A DNA stretch of 64,000 bases from Neelides folsomi (taxonomy: Eukaryota > Arthropoda > Collembola > Neelipleona > Neelidae), in NCBI GenBank assembly GCA_034687125.1, contig JAQGBZ010000147.1:62001-126000 (forward strand), given 5' to 3'. Under the pieces are notes generated by a model. The model made no database searches and had not been told where the DNA came from. It was given only the letters and a program-made list of their open reading frames with translations. The translations under genes and the position numbers were made by a program. Shown here one piece after another: positions 49,701 to 63,219 of the stretch. Positions within the stretch are counted from its first letter, which is position 1; the number at the start of each line of letters is the position of its first letter.

Positions 49701-52700
49701 GAACCAACACAATTTTTTCAACCTTTATAGACAAGACATCAAAGAAAATAAAAAAGGTCATAGGTGAATGAGGCATTTTTTATTTAAAATAATAAAATGC
49801 CCACAAATGCTATTTTGAACAAAGACTCTTTTATGTCCTTGCTGTATGATGAAACCAACATGAAGCTTGGAGATTATAAGTAGAACATTTGTGGTCCTGC
49901 AAAGTGAGAAGGACAAGAGAAGGGCTGTTACTTAAAGTTAACTTCTATTGGTTAAACTTTGAAATAACCATGTCTCGTATGTTATTTGTATATTGTATAC
50001 ATAATGGAGCTGATTTACACAGGATTTATACAACTGTATATATGAGAATGAGACTACATATTGGAGAAAGGAAGAAGGAAGTAAGAGCAAATGTTGATTC
50101 AAGACCTTTTAACTGTGAAGAGACTGTTCCTTCACTTTATTCCAATTTAGCTCCCGTTCGAAGTTGGGAAGCGTAATGGAGGTGAGGTCGGGTGGAGGTT
50201 CGGGAGATACAATGGATTCTATTTCATCTTAAATGGTTATTTTAGAGCGTAAAAGAGACCAAGTTGGATATTTAGAGTTGTAAATGAATCTTGGGAAAGT
50301 GCTGAGATAGCAAAATACCCCAGTGTAGGACCATTCCCCATACATTGAAGAAGGTTTGTTTCCGGGAGTTAGGGAACCATCCCTCCTGTATCGATCCTGA
50401 AATGAGAATGGTTGCCAGAGTCGAAAGGATCCAACGGGTCTTATAAGGAGGAGGATTCTCTGTTTGCTCATCCTTATCTTCTATACCCAAACTCTGTTTG
50501 GGAGAAACCTTTCTCCTTCTCAACAATTTGCGAGTACCTTCTTCAACTTATGCTCTCAGATTTGCAGGCGATAGAGATCAAATTTCTCTAATTACTCATC
50601 TTCCTTCCCCACAACAAAGGCTTCTCTTAAATAAAATCTCTTAAATGAACTTTCTTGCTTGCCGAGCCTGAATAACTACTATATTATATATGTAGAAGAA
50701 GAACATACTTCTTCATTATTTCCATTGCAATATATTTCCTTTCTTGGCCAAAAGTTGGGGTGTGTAGGGAAATAGAGTTTACGAGTCGAAAAACTATTTT
50801 TCAACTTGTTCAGCATTGAAAACTTTGAGCAGCCCATGTCACTTTTTCTTTGCCTTGGGCATGATGTTTTAGACCACCGCTCTTCCCAATACATTTTCTT
50901 GAAGAGAGATAGAAACTTCTGTTCCAGTTTCCAATTTTCTCACGAGAGCTCTTACCATGTGAAAAGAGGGGGAAAAAGAGGAAGAAAAATGGGCGAAAGT
51001 AGATGACTTTGGTCTGATTTTTCCAACGTCAATGAGGAACTATTATTGTTATTATATAAATGGAAGTTTGACGCGTGTTGTTTGAAGAGGTTTGTGCGAA
51101 ACTGAGAGCAGTATCACTTTCTCTTAATTGCAGATATTGTCAAAACATAAAATTACTTCTTATATCGTTAGATCCTTAGTATATCCTATCGTGCTAAATA
51201 TTTCAATCCAATATCCGAAAGTGCCTCAAGTTATTTCATATCAAATTGAGAATCAAATCGTGTAACTAAAATTAAAAAAGTTTTTTATTTTCCCCGATTT
51301 TTTGCTTTTAAAATATTTCATGTATTTATTGAATTTTTATATTTGAATTTTTGAATACATCTGCTGCGTACGATAAATCTTCTTGCATTCAAATGGAAAA
51401 CTTTTACATACATTTTGTGAGGAATCATGGAATAAAGCGGTGAAATTTTTATGTTGGATTCAATGCATTTATGGAAGGGGAATCCAGCTTGTGGTTAGAT
51501 GATTGAAAATTTCCTTTGCTTGCACACTTCTCTCCATAACTGCTTTTACTCCACTTTCCCATATTTTCCCTCTAACTTTTTCTCTAGTTGATGAAAAAAG
51601 ATTTGGAGTGAAGAGAGCATACTATCTAGATAATGGTCTTCGGTCATGGTATGTGCATTTTACCTACAAAGCTCAATATTTTCAAAGAATGTCGACTTTT
51701 TGATTTATTGCGTGATGTAAACTTAGATGTTAGATCTATCCCTTGTCATTAATCACTTGACTAAAATATTGTTTCGTATTCGATTTTGAAGAATGTTTCT
51801 TCGCATTGGTCTTCTGCTCTTGGGAAATCCAATTTATTTCTTCCTTCCTTATGCTCAATATAATAATTATTAAGTCTTTGACCATGATAACTAGCAGATT
51901 TACTTGAATTCTTTTCAATGTGACATATCAATAATATGTGTACTTGTGCAAGCCTCTTGACTCTACACGCATGATGACAATGATGAGTCAGCTTATATTA
52001 AATATTATGTATACTATACCTGTAGTTATATTAATAAAATGGTGGTATATTTAAGTAAGCATTCTTAATTCTTACTACATATCATAAGCACTATACATGT
52101 ATTGCTTATAAAATGATGTTGTATGCTTGGATAAAAGATAAATTAAATATTTAGTATAGTTTTAAAATTTAATTGATCTAAAACCTACATATAAATATGT
52201 ACAGATAGATTAAATGGAACAACGAGCTTTATAGAATAAATGAAGTAAATGTATGCTGAACATATTCCAATGTAACTCGTTAAGAAGATTAACTATTTAA
52301 TCCACCAACAAAAAATCTTCAATGAAGAGAAGTTACAAGTTGAGAGCTTGAAGTACATTTAATAAACTTCAATTACACCCAAGCTTTGTTCCCTCAGCTT
52401 AAAAGTAAACTTATGCATATAAAATATATGTATGAAGACTTCTTCATTTCTTTATCTTTCTTTGGAAGAGTTGAAGCCTTGAAGCTGTAATGAAGAATTG
52501 TAAACTTATTTATATTTCTCATACAAACAGGGAATAATATCTTTTGAGTAATTTTGCTCAATTTTCCTTGCATTCACCTTGTAATTCCGTAGCCACCTCT
52601 TTCACAGAGCAAGATCTCCCTATAGAGTTATATTTGTTCAAATCATAATAAAGGTCTTAAGTGAAAGACAGAAGTTCTTGAGCATATCCCTATACGTGAT

Positions 52701-55700
52701 GTATAATCTCGCAGTTTTATTTCTCCGTGTGATTTGGGAATACGGAGATGACGCGGCTACCTTGGCCACATAGCGAACAGTGTGAGTAGGTTGAGGGTGG
52801 AGATGCCAAAATATTTCATGGACTCGCTGGAACTCCCAAAATGTACTCCTGTGTCTGTTAAGGTTACGGGAGTCTATTGAGGCAGCCTCTGTTGCTCCAT
52901 AAGATCCAAGTGCCCGAGTGTTCGAACCGAAGAATACGTAGTACGTAAGTGGAGTAATAGTGGGAGCAGTGGAAGGAGAAGATACGAATCGCATACATAT
53001 AATACTGCAAAGGTTCGATAGTATGGAGCAAGCCAGAGTTTGGCATCCGACCCTCCCGAGCGTGGTGGAACTCTAAATCCGAATCCCACCCTCCTCTCTC
53101 TGGCCGTCAGGATCCCGCATCCCAGATCCACGCCTCCCTGGTACAGTTCCCTTCTGAACTGAATCCGAAGTGAACGTCATTTCATATTCCTCTCGCCGAA
53201 TCTCCTCGTGTCTCCTCTTCCACTACCAAATAAACCATAAGAAACCCATACACGAGTGCAATGAAGACCTTCTTCCCCCAACCTCCTCATCAGAGTCCTC
53301 ATCTTCCCTCAGTTCCACCAATATGTTTTGAAGGACGTTTTCCCTCTCAAAGTCAGGCCCATCTTTAAACCAGGACCCAATAATAAGAAAGAGTGTGCAA
53401 AATTAAAAGACCGACATGACCTCGGACTTTCACATAACTTTTTTGGAGTTTCTAGCAAATTGTCACGACGCGAGGAAGTTTATTCCTTGATGCGAGAAAA
53501 GTCCAATTTGAGCCTTTCTAATGTGAAAACAAAGATTTAAAATTTGGGAGAGTGAACAGCTTCCTCATCGTCCTCTTATAAAATGGATATGAGCCAAATT
53601 TTACGAACAACTCGTTATTGGGTTATAGCTTTGGTTTTACTTACAATCTCACTTACATCAGGCTCTTCTACAAGTTTGAATTCTCGTAATGTGATTAAAC
53701 CAAACACAGGGATTTCATGCGACTTTGAAGAACCTTGCCAATGGAAGTGGGAACAATATAGAAAACCCGGCTTTATAATAACATCGGGAAAAGATCTTGC
53801 TGTTTCGATTCGCGAAAAGCATGGGGAGATTGACAAGATCATCCTCAATTCCGGTGGACCTGTCGTCGACTCAAAAAACACAGTTGATGGTAAAAAAATT
53901 TTTATTGTTATTACCAAATTCCCAGTGAACCTTTATGCTCGAGGGGTAAATAGGGACGTTTACAAAAATCAAGATATATTGCATTTGAATGGCAGGAATG
54001 TAAAATGAGTGAAATGTGAGTTTATAACATAAACACCGATAAAAATTTATGAATATCATAACCCTACCCACAAGTAGTAAAAATTTTACTCATGCACGCC
54101 CGCTTTATTTTTCAATTTTATTGTCAGCACCATAATGGAAAAGTTGCTATTAACATGAATCCTTATGGCAAAAATAGTGGAAATGTCTTTTTACATTTTG
54201 AATATAAAATATACTGAATGTGAGAGTAGTGAGAGGTAACTTTTGATGTAATGTTCCCTAATTGACGTTGAACAAGAACACCATTTGATATCAAAATAAG
54301 CATACATATATCAAAATTAAGTTTCAACTTTTGATGAGAACTAAGATTTGAGCCTTTATTTCAGTCGTCATATTAATGTACCATATGTTGTATGTACAAG
54401 ATGGTTTACAAATGAGAGCTTAATTAAAAGTTTTGTGAAAGAAGGATTCGAAACTATTCAAAATTATTTAAACCTCATTTTAATGAGGTCTAAAATTAAG
54501 AAGTCGCATAAGTTCCACATGTTCATGACAATCATGACAGCCAATTTTAAGCCTTAAAAATAGTAATAATTATAGGGAGTTGAACGAAAGCGTACAATAT
54601 TACTTGATGTTAACTAATTGTAACATATAAAATACCGATACATAGTAATTTAATTAGGTATGTAATATTCAAGTTTTCGTCTCAATTGTTCGACAGACTT
54701 TTAATGTGTATTTAATTAAAAAAGTTTTGTAAGGGGATGTTTCAAGAATATGTTCCCACTCTTAAATTCTAACCTATTTTTCCCCTTCTAAAAGATTAAA
54801 GAGTTGTGATCTAATTGGAACGAAAGCTTTGGAATTTACATTGAGATACATACCCAATGAAAAGCAGCTTATTTTCAAAGGGTTCAGATTAATTAAATTA
54901 ATTAAATAATTGACGTTTAAAAATCATATACATATTTATTTATGTACTCCATAATTCTTCTAATAATTAACAATGATAAAGCTTTCTTAATGAACCATTT
55001 AATAATTAGATCGAACACGTCGTCGGACTTAGTATTGTAGAAGTATTGTACCTATACCTGTATGTTAAACTTTAATACTACCAATATTCCCATATTCCTT
55101 CAATGTTAACAATAATTAATGTGAAAACGGAGTTTAATCGAATGGAATACGTGTTTTGAAATGAATATTTTAAAGCCAACAAGGGAAATGCTGCTCATTT
55201 AATTTGTGAGAGAAAAATGAGTGAATGGTAAATTGGATGGGAGGAATAAATCTTATTCCTTGACTTGAAAGCAAAACCGCATATCAAGGGGAAAGTATTT
55301 CCTGGTGTTGATTTCATTTCACCCATCATTTTCGTTCCTTTCCTCCAACATGGAAACCTTGGTCATTTGCCGATGGTATAGGAGTGACAAGGAGTGTATG
55401 TAGGAGACGAAAGACTTGGTTTGGTGGTAATAAACCAACTGTCACAATTTCACAAAGATTTCTATTCACTCGCGCACGTTTTCCTTTCCATTCTTTGAGC
55501 TTCTAACAACTCGACATTCATTACAAAGGGACTCTGTTATGTAGACATTCCCATCTCGACTCCCTCCAGTGAAAGAGATCTCTTTCTAAAATCTTAGAAC
55601 AAAGGATCCATCTCCACTGCGAAATTTGTTTTATCCATGAGAGAAATCGAATGGGAATCTTTTCAATTTACAAAGAACACCTTCTTTTCCAATTCTTTGA

Positions 55701-58700
55701 CCAATTCTCTTTAACTAGAAAAACAAAGACCTGATAAGGCTTTGATAGAAACCCAATTAGCATAAATTTCGCCTTTTCGTCAAAATCACCAGCTTATGTA
55801 ATATATTGATGTCATAGCCATATTGGAGGTTTCCCAATGATCATGATGAATTTTTCGCTAAGGCTGATTAAAGACCAATTTATAGTCTAAAATATAAACT
55901 ATTAAATTGATAGTGTTTCAGAATACAACCTGAAAATACAAGTTTTTAATGGACGTTTAGAATTTTATTCTTTATTTTTTGTTATTATAGAAGGAAAATT
56001 TCTTTAGAATTTTGTCCATGAAAACTATTTTTTCTTGAAAACGAGACTCATTAACATTAACGTCCTGTCTGATGAGCCTCGTTTCGTTTTAATTAAAGCC
56101 ACCGTAGGATAAAACAAGAGAAACGACGTGAAGCTAATGAAAAAGTTAAGAGGTTTCCTTTATAGAAATTGGGAAGGAAAGGGTCATGTACCGGCTTTTG
56201 TTCAGAAGGAAATAGTAGAGAAAGGAAGATGTGACCTTTCTGATCACCTCATCCAATTACGTATTTATCTTATCTTTCTTCCATGATACAAATCTATTGA
56301 TTAATAAATAAACTCCTTTCTCTTTACGTACGAGGAGAGTCAATGATAGGCGGAGAAGTGAGAAAGAATGGTTTTTATTTCAAGCTTCAGAGGAACCTCG
56401 GTTCATTTTCTCCAGATGATGATGATGAAAAATACTTAAAAAGAATCGTCCTCAGGATGTGACGTATAAAACCTATAAATATCATGATATATAAACTTAT
56501 TATCCACTAATGTCTTCCCATAAAGATAAAATGGAACATGTTTTTTCTACTGTGCTTTAAAACATCTTTCACTGTCCTAAAAGACGAATGAGAGAATAAC
56601 CACCGTTTTTCAATACACTTTACTTTAAAAGGAATTTAATAAACTCTCCTTCATTTTTAAAATGGAAAAATGAGAAACAAGTCAAGCAATGTGTAAGATA
56701 GAATATGACATTTGGAACAGTAAAGGTGGCGCAAGTAAAAGCTGTGAAAAAGGCGAATATTTTGCTTGACATTTCATATTAAATAATGCATGACATACGA
56801 TGTGGGGGAAATAATCAAAAAAGAATTTCTATTCAGAGACTTAATCCGAATTGAATATTTTATTAAATAAATGAACATTGTAATTTGGAGAGGAACAGAT
56901 GAAAGGAGATCAATTATTGCATGAGTTTCGAGGATTGGCGAGAGCACTTGTGTTTCCGCTCTCCTCTTTGCTAAATGAGCCTTTCTATTAAACTCTGATC
57001 CCAAGACCCAAGGGAAGTGTAAGCGGATTTCTTTTAAACAATACTCATTTAATCAGGGGAGAATCCTGTGGCAAGCCCTTCTTTTCCCTCATCCTTTTTT
57101 CCTTCCTTAAACAGAAGATGAGACAGAGGAGAGGAAAATCCTGAAAAGGTGCTTCGTTCAACTTTTCATTTCTCTTCATACACGACGACCCGTATCGATC
57201 TCATCTCTTCAAATTCTCATCACATACTTCCCGTGCCCATCCCAAGTTCACTTTTCTCCTTTCCTACCAATTCAAGTCTATCAAGCCCTTTTGTACTTCT
57301 CTTCACATACGCAGAAAGAAAACAATTTCACGCCTATACCATACATTTTCTCCACTAGGGAGATATAGTGCCGTAAATATGAATTTTCCAAGGAGAACCA
57401 TTTTTAACTATTTACATCAATATGTTATGACCAAGAAGGAATGCTACAGATTATTCATATACTTCTCAGGTATTGTCTGAATACGTGTGGAGTCAAACAC
57501 GTAGAAAACGTTTTGGTACTTAATATTTTTACTAATTAATTCATCACCTTTGATGATTTATATGATTGAAGACAATTCAATTTAACATTATTATTTTATT
57601 GACATCTGGGTAGCTTAAATAGAGAAAAATGGAAAGAACGTGACAATAATTATATATTTATTCTGTGCGCTCAATAACACGAGTCGGGTCATGGAAATGA
57701 TGTGCAAGGCCAATTTTTTTTCATTTATTTTGTATAGATGACATTTGAAAGAGTTCCAAAACAAAAGTGCAAAGCTCAATGAAGCTTAATTTAGATAAGT
57801 TGTATCATATTTTGCGGTCTATTTTTAATTTAGGCCTATTCAATGAAATTCTGTTTTGAATGAATGACTCTTCTTCCAAAGTGTAGGATTCTGATTACGT
57901 AAATAAGCCGACAAAAACGCGTAGGATTTTAAAACATGAAAATATGTACAAGTCTCTATAAGTACCACTCTCTCTATAGTAAGATTATACAAGTTTTAGT
58001 ATATTGCGTATAAACGCTTAAGAGAAGTTCATGAAAGTATATATGTGAATAGTAAGGATAGTTGGATAGAAGAGAATGTCCAAAAAAAATGTTGATAGTT
58101 AAACAGAATGTTAACTTTCAATGAGAGTTGACGTCAGTCATAGGAAGAGCATAAACAGAATAAAAGGAAAGAAAGTCATCTGTATATAAGTTTATTGCAA
58201 AAAAACAGAAGAATATATCCCATGCGAGTCGAATAAGATGAATTGAGTGGAAAGTGGAAGTTAAGCATATTACGATGTTTATGAGAGAAGGGAGACTCGT
58301 TGTGTTTGTACTTTATTTTTTATCCCGAGTCTTGAGAGCCCCTCAGAATTTTCCAGAGAAGTGGCCAAGAAATAAAAGGTGCCAAATTCAATATGCTCGT
58401 CTAGAAAATTGTCAATTGTGTGTGTTTCAGAACTTGAAGAATTTCTGGGCTAACGATAAGCTGTTCTGTCATTTTGAAATACAAATATATTCTATCCACG
58501 GAAAAGAAATCATATTGAGCGGATGCGGAGGAAGAAGAAACATTCACAGTTGTCACTTGTCATACTTTTACTCACGATCAACAGAGATAGCCACTCAGAG
58601 ACTTATATGTATATTTAGACGCTATCAAAGTTTTTCATTCCTATGAAATATACCTTTGTGAAATTCCCCAAATGGTCGATTTTCAATTCATTATACTCAT

Positions 58701-61700
58701 ACCATTACCATATTTCACTAGTTTTTATCGTTTTGTTTAAATTCCCATTTGATTTTACATATATATTAGATATACCAAGAAGGAAATAGTAAATGCCAAG
58801 CCAATCGTATTCAGTAGGGAATCCAAAACCGTACAAAAATAAATAAACCGGTTATAAAAACACAATTTTTTTAAAAAAATTAGATAAATTTTGTGCTAAA
58901 GGTATCTAATTAGGCATAATGTATTTATTTACATTATTTTAATGTTTAATTTTGAATCTATGTACGAAATAAACTCAAATTATTTGTTTATTTAAATGAC
59001 GCACATGGGTATAAGCACAAGAGTATACCAAAATTATATATCAAATATTTGAAAATGCTAAAAGCCGAATAAAATAATATATTTTATGTGGCTTTTGTGA
59101 TAAGATAATTTAGGTATGCAAAATAGGATCGGTTATGTAAATAAATCTCAAAAATTTTAAATAAAATTTTTAAAATTGCACCAGTTTTAAAAACCGGTTA
59201 ACCGTCCAAAAATCAACGGTTTCGGTTCGGTTTTTTAAGACCGGTTTTGGACTCCCTAGTATTCAGCATCTGATATAATATATACTTTTTAGGTAGGTAC
59301 ATAATATAATAATGATATATTATATTATGTAATAAAATTCACACTCTTTTACCTTAATTTTCTCAAATTTTTATAGACTTTAAATTTCATTGGCTCCAAA
59401 ATCGTAATGATTATAAAAAGGAGCGCCTAGGGTAATTTAAAAAGTTGACAGGGTCTCCCATAGCGAATTGACTTTTAGCCAGCTCTTCTTATTCTTTCCT
59501 TATTCTTCAACCTGACACCCCTGGTGTCCTTAAAAATGAGGAGGAGCGTTTGGGACTTCACTGCCGAACTCTTCCAAGATCAAATTTTGCCCTAGACTCA
59601 TACATCATAAAGGATGCTATGCAAAGGGAACGTAAAAAAAGTGGAGAAGACTAGAGATTCGGATCGATATCTTCTGGGAGAACTTCTCCTTTTTAGTATG
59701 GAAAAGGGGATTGGGAGCATTCTCCAACGCCTTGGTTATGATATGATCCCCATACTTGAGGAGCTCAACAACCTTCTCATACCTTTAAATGGGATGATCA
59801 AAATTACGCTCCCTAGTTCTGACATCTCAATATTAGTATTCCCCGTTTATCAAATAGGTATATTTTTGAGACAATTTCTTATTTGAAAGTTTTAATATTT
59901 ACCTATTTGTATCTGTAATTGTAGAGATCCACTCGTGTGAATGTTATAAAAGTACAAATATTTCATTTGTAAAATATATAGTAAATATTTATTGAAAACT
60001 TACTATAATAAATAAGATCGTGGTTTTATTCCTTTAAAAATCATATAAATCACTCCAATCTGATTCGGTTTAAAGCATTGAAAGGATTTTTCAAATTGTG
60101 TTCAAAGACTCACAATAAGATTTAAAGATTGAATACTTACAATACGAAGCATATAAGTAAATACATTGAACATGGTTAAAGTAGCCATAAATCCCTATAA
60201 ATAAATATGTACAATGTATTAATTATGTCTAAGAAGAGTTTATGACACTTTACTTTAGACAAGAATAAGAGTATGCAGGTACTCTAGAGTCTAGAGTATA
60301 ATTATTTTAAAAAAACTTCTATGTAATACTTGCATACTTTGACGATTCGGAGTCGAACCGGGGAGCTAATGTAAAATAACGACGCAAATGATTAAATATG
60401 AACTTGCTTTATTAAATAACTTCAACTTGAGGCGCAAATAATTACAATAGTTAAAGGAAATTAATAAGATATGAAAAATAAATTGAAAACTTGAAAAAGT
60501 GCCATTTAATCAGGGCACGAGCTTGATGACCGCCGGACGAAGAGTGAGGTCGAATGTCGTCAATGTAACAGTCGAGGGGCAGTGAGGCGTCTTTAGTCCA
60601 GATAGGGAAATTGGTCCGGAAATGGTCGTGTATAATTGTGATTGGATAGAGATAGGCGAGCGGGGAGGCAAATGAATGAATTTTAAAAGGGGACTGAACT
60701 GAAGTTTTAGAGGGCAGAAGGAGGACGCTACTAATTAGAATAATTGATAAGGGGACTTGAGGATTAGTTCTCAAAATACGTTTTAATAACAGGTAATAAA
60801 ATATCAAGTATTATTAGTATCGTTAAGACGGATGAGATTCATTTTGATACGTAAATTGTTTGATTTGCATTTGACCTATTCTAATTTACCTTTTAACAAG
60901 AATAAGGATGACTTATTAATTGGCTTATTTAGTTTTACACTTTATGATATTTAAGCCTTATGTGTATTAAAATATTTCATGGTGAAAGATTGATATGGAT
61001 TTAAACTAGCTAAAAAGGGCTGACTCGGCTGTTAATTTTATTTTGAGAGTTTCTAGAGGAAATTAAATTAATTAAATTTATTACTATTAAGTTATAAATG
61101 CTCACATGACAAATAATCGGGTAAGTAGAATAAATTATTTTAGAGAAAAATACATATTGCGCTAAGCAAATACTTTGTTCATTTTCTGTTCTTCAAATAT
61201 TTTTATTCTCGAGTCTTTCCACATTTCCATTTTACCTTTTGTGATTAACTTTACTTTTCACTTTATTTTAAAGATATATCTTATAAAAATTAATTTAGAT
61301 ATAATTATTTACTATGAATAAGATCGAGTTATCGTTAAAGCGCATTCAGAACAGAAATATTTATAAAAAAAGAAAGATAATATATTAAATGCAAATAGAG
61401 TTAAAATTAAAATTCTCGATAATTCCAAAGAAGCATTCATGAATAAATTGGGCGTTGAGGTTATAAATTAACGTTTAATAATACCAATAGATTGTATAAA
61501 TCATATCTTCATTTTGATGTTCAATTTAAAATTTTAAAGTACCCATTATGTTCTGTATTTGACATTCGATGAAATAATTAGTTGATAAACTACAAACATA
61601 TAATTTTAATTAAGAATCTTAAAAAATTGTTAAATAAATGGGGGCACTAGAAACGCTCAAAATAAAATTAACATCCGAGTCAGCCCTTTTTAGCTAGTTT

Positions 61701-63219
61701 AAATCCATATACATAATTTAATTAATGATTCACGAGGTAAAGGAATTCAAGTGGCTTAAATATTAATTTTAATGGTAAATAACTCATAATGAGGACGATA
61801 AACAACAAATTATGTATTTACCTATACTATACCTTAATATGTTCATACCTAACTACTCAGCTCGTATAAAATTTTCATATCAAGAATTAAACTTTGATGG
61901 TTTTTGACAAGTTAAGATAGCGGAAAGGAATTATTTTCTCCGCCCACATGTCTAATTTCATTTACTTTGAAATTCTGACTTCACAGCCCAAACCCCATGA
62001 GCATGATGCGTTATTTATTTATCTTAAACTTAGAATAAATATGGTGCTGAAACCGTGTGAAGGAAATCAGGCATGAAGAGTGAAATAGACAATGGAAGAG
62101 GCAAATTAAGTTTATCTAATTTACCGCAATGAAATACGTAGTATTATAATTGATAATTTATTTCGTTTGTCTGCAGGGCACTTTCTCTTCCTTGTAATTG
62201 AAAAACCTCCTAATAATGGAACTGGGTCTATGGCGAAGCCTCGCAAAGAGTTCCATATAGAAAGCCCATGGTTTTCGCCATCCTCTGAATCGTGCTATTT
62301 CGAATCCAAATTTCATGGAACTTTGGACGATGGCCATGTTCAGATGCTCCTCACTATTAAAAATCTCACGTCGATTGTTCCACTCAAGAAATTTGGGGAG
62401 AAAAAATACGGGTAAGTTTATTTAATATGAAAACACTCCACATAACCTCTATTTATATTGTATATCTGATATTGTTATTATACTTAGAATTGGCCAATTG
62501 GAACTTAGTCACAGGTCGTTTTCCAAAAGCATTGAAATTGTTTTTATCTTGTTCGAAGTCAATATAGGAAAGAGGATTTTAACATTAAGTCTCACATTGG
62601 TTTATTACACCAACTTTTCCTCTCAACTCTATAAGGTGTAAGTATATGGGACTGGCGAAAGTGGAGAAAAGAGAAAAGTTGGAACATTAAATGATCCACG
62701 GATAGATAAAACCGAACATTTTGAACTTATTGGAGTTTTTTAAAATAAATTACAACATTGCCTACGGATAAGGGAAGAGAGTTCAATGAGAAACTTTTGA
62801 TTAAACTTTACAGCTAAATTAGGAGAGCTTATTGTAAATATTTATTTAATTACTATTGTTTTAAACGCCAAAGGTGGGAAACACTAAAGCAGATGATCGG
62901 GGCTAAAAAATTTCCATTTCGAGTGACCCTCGTAATTACTCCCAACTCTCAACTTCCGTCTTACATCGCGATTGATGATATTCGCTTAGTAAACTGCATC
63001 CCTGGTAAGGACAAACTTTATGCATTACCATAATTTATTTTGACTTTAATGGTCAACTAATGATTTTTCCATGACCAAATTCTCCAGAAACGAACTTTGA
63101 TAAACCGTGTAACAAGACGAAGTTTAGCTGTCGGAACAATTTATGCATTGAAAGTCACAAGCTATGCGACCTTACAAGAGACTGCGAGGAAGGAGAAGAT
63201 GAGAGTGATGCGATTTGTT
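46791..63219 (+). CDS. Alk: ALK-like receptor tyrosine kinase, ectodomain part (3' incomplete)
   Basis: Six exons with compatible phases: 46791-47433, 48228-48338, 53662-53889, 62177-62411, 62874-63004, 63088-63219; 493 residues so far. Exon 1 starts with a signal peptide (MGKKIVFLFLIFLCESLLNV) and a novel N-terminal region. Exon 2 is a six-Cys module. Exons 3-5 form a MAM domain (ISCDFEEPCQWKW, IESPWFSPSSESCYF, GWETLKQMIGAKKFPFRVTL, YIAIDDIRLVNC). Exon 6 is a calcium-type LDLa repeat (CDLTRDCEEGEDESDAIC). The order MAM then LDLa, and the GW-x2-L-x3-IG-x4-PFRV-x-L signature, fit ALK/LTK receptors. The second MAM, Gly-rich, transmembrane and kinase exons must lie beyond the window. Other MAM/LDLa proteins are the alternative. 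Confidence 0.7.
47434..48227 (+). other. intron 1 of the ALK-like gene
   Basis: AT-rich, 794 bp between a GTGAGT donor and a TTTTTTAG acceptor, phase 1. Nothing else recognised. Confidence 0.6.
48228..48338 (+). other. Alk: small Cys-rich exon of the ALK-like gene
   Basis: Phase 1-1 exon encoding a six-Cys segment: GCHSSSDYDMFGCIKG, SCEEAIKICRFRS, NCPEISC. The F-x-C...C...C...C...C spacing resembles an LDLa repeat that has lost the acidic calcium-binding residues. Alternatively it is a lineage-specific disulphide knot. Confidence 0.6.
52720..53582 (+). promoter_or_regulatory. GC-rich patch ahead of ALK-like exon 3, possible internal promoter
   Basis: Sequence at about 52720-53280 is markedly richer in G, C and CpG than the rest of the intron, like patches near other gene starts in this window. 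It lies just upstream of an ATG (53583) that is in frame with exon 3 and encodes a signal-peptide-like stretch. A second promoter is a reasonable inference. Confidence 0.35.
53583..53661 (+). other. Alk: possible alternative start of the ALK-like protein
   Basis: Starting at the ATG at 53583 and reading through the exon 3 acceptor, the frame encodes MDMSQILRTTRYW, then VIALVLLTISLTSGSS, then the MAM domain. Charge followed by a hydrophobic core and small residues is typical of a signal peptide. The same bases also form the pyrimidine tract of the acceptor, which naturally encodes hydrophobic residues, so coincidence is possible. Confidence 0.35.
58807..59266. mobile_element. hAT-like MITE, 444 bp, with 8-bp target duplication
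   Basis: The body is 58815-59258. It starts TAGGGAATCCAAAACCG and ends with the inverted copy (TAGGGAGTCCAAAACCG on the minus strand; one mismatch in 17). A perfect 8-bp duplication, GTATTCAG, flanks it at 58807-58814 and 59259-59266. Further AACCGGTT-type motifs repeat inside both ends. It has no coding capacity. An 8-bp duplication and these termini indicate a non-autonomous hAT element distinct from the one at 44197. Confidence 0.9.
60993..61710. mobile_element. inverted-repeat element with 64-bp arms
   Basis: The left arm 60993-61056 and right arm 61647-61710 are inverted copies with two mismatches (start ATATGGATTTAAACTAGC, then TAAAAAGGGCTGACTCGG). The 590-bp centre is AT-rich and non-coding. 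Long perfect arms around a non-coding core point to a foldback or MITE-type element. No clear target duplication was found. Confidence 0.85.

Larger units (their letters stand above)
48339..53661 (+). other. intron 2 of the ALK-like gene
   Basis: 5.3-kb intron, phase 1. Short open frames on both strands (for example at 49462-49656 and 50229-50526) show no known motif. Its last 900 bases include a GC-rich patch and an in-frame ATG listed separately. Confidence 0.5.
53890..62176 (+). other. intron 3 of the ALK-like gene
   Basis: 8.3-kb AT-rich intron, phase 1, ending with a CTGCAG acceptor. It contains a hAT-like MITE and a long inverted-repeat element (listed separately) and a 130-codon plus-strand frame at 58254-58646 without a known motif. 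Confidence 0.55.

Noticed and set aside
49462-50526. Several 60-95 codon frames in ALK-like intron 2
   Set aside because: They overlap one another on both strands, have no motifs and break no conserved phase; likely chance.
60346-60362. Perfect RNA polymerase III box B match (GGTTCGACTCC, minus strand), suggesting a tRNA or SINE
   Set aside because: No box A upstream, no cloverleaf and a poorly paired T-stem; insufficient for a tRNA or SINE call.
60451-60807. 118-codon minus-strand frame that looked like a possible retroelement fragment
   Set aside because: No reverse transcriptase, integrase or gag motif can be identified and no long terminal repeats were found.
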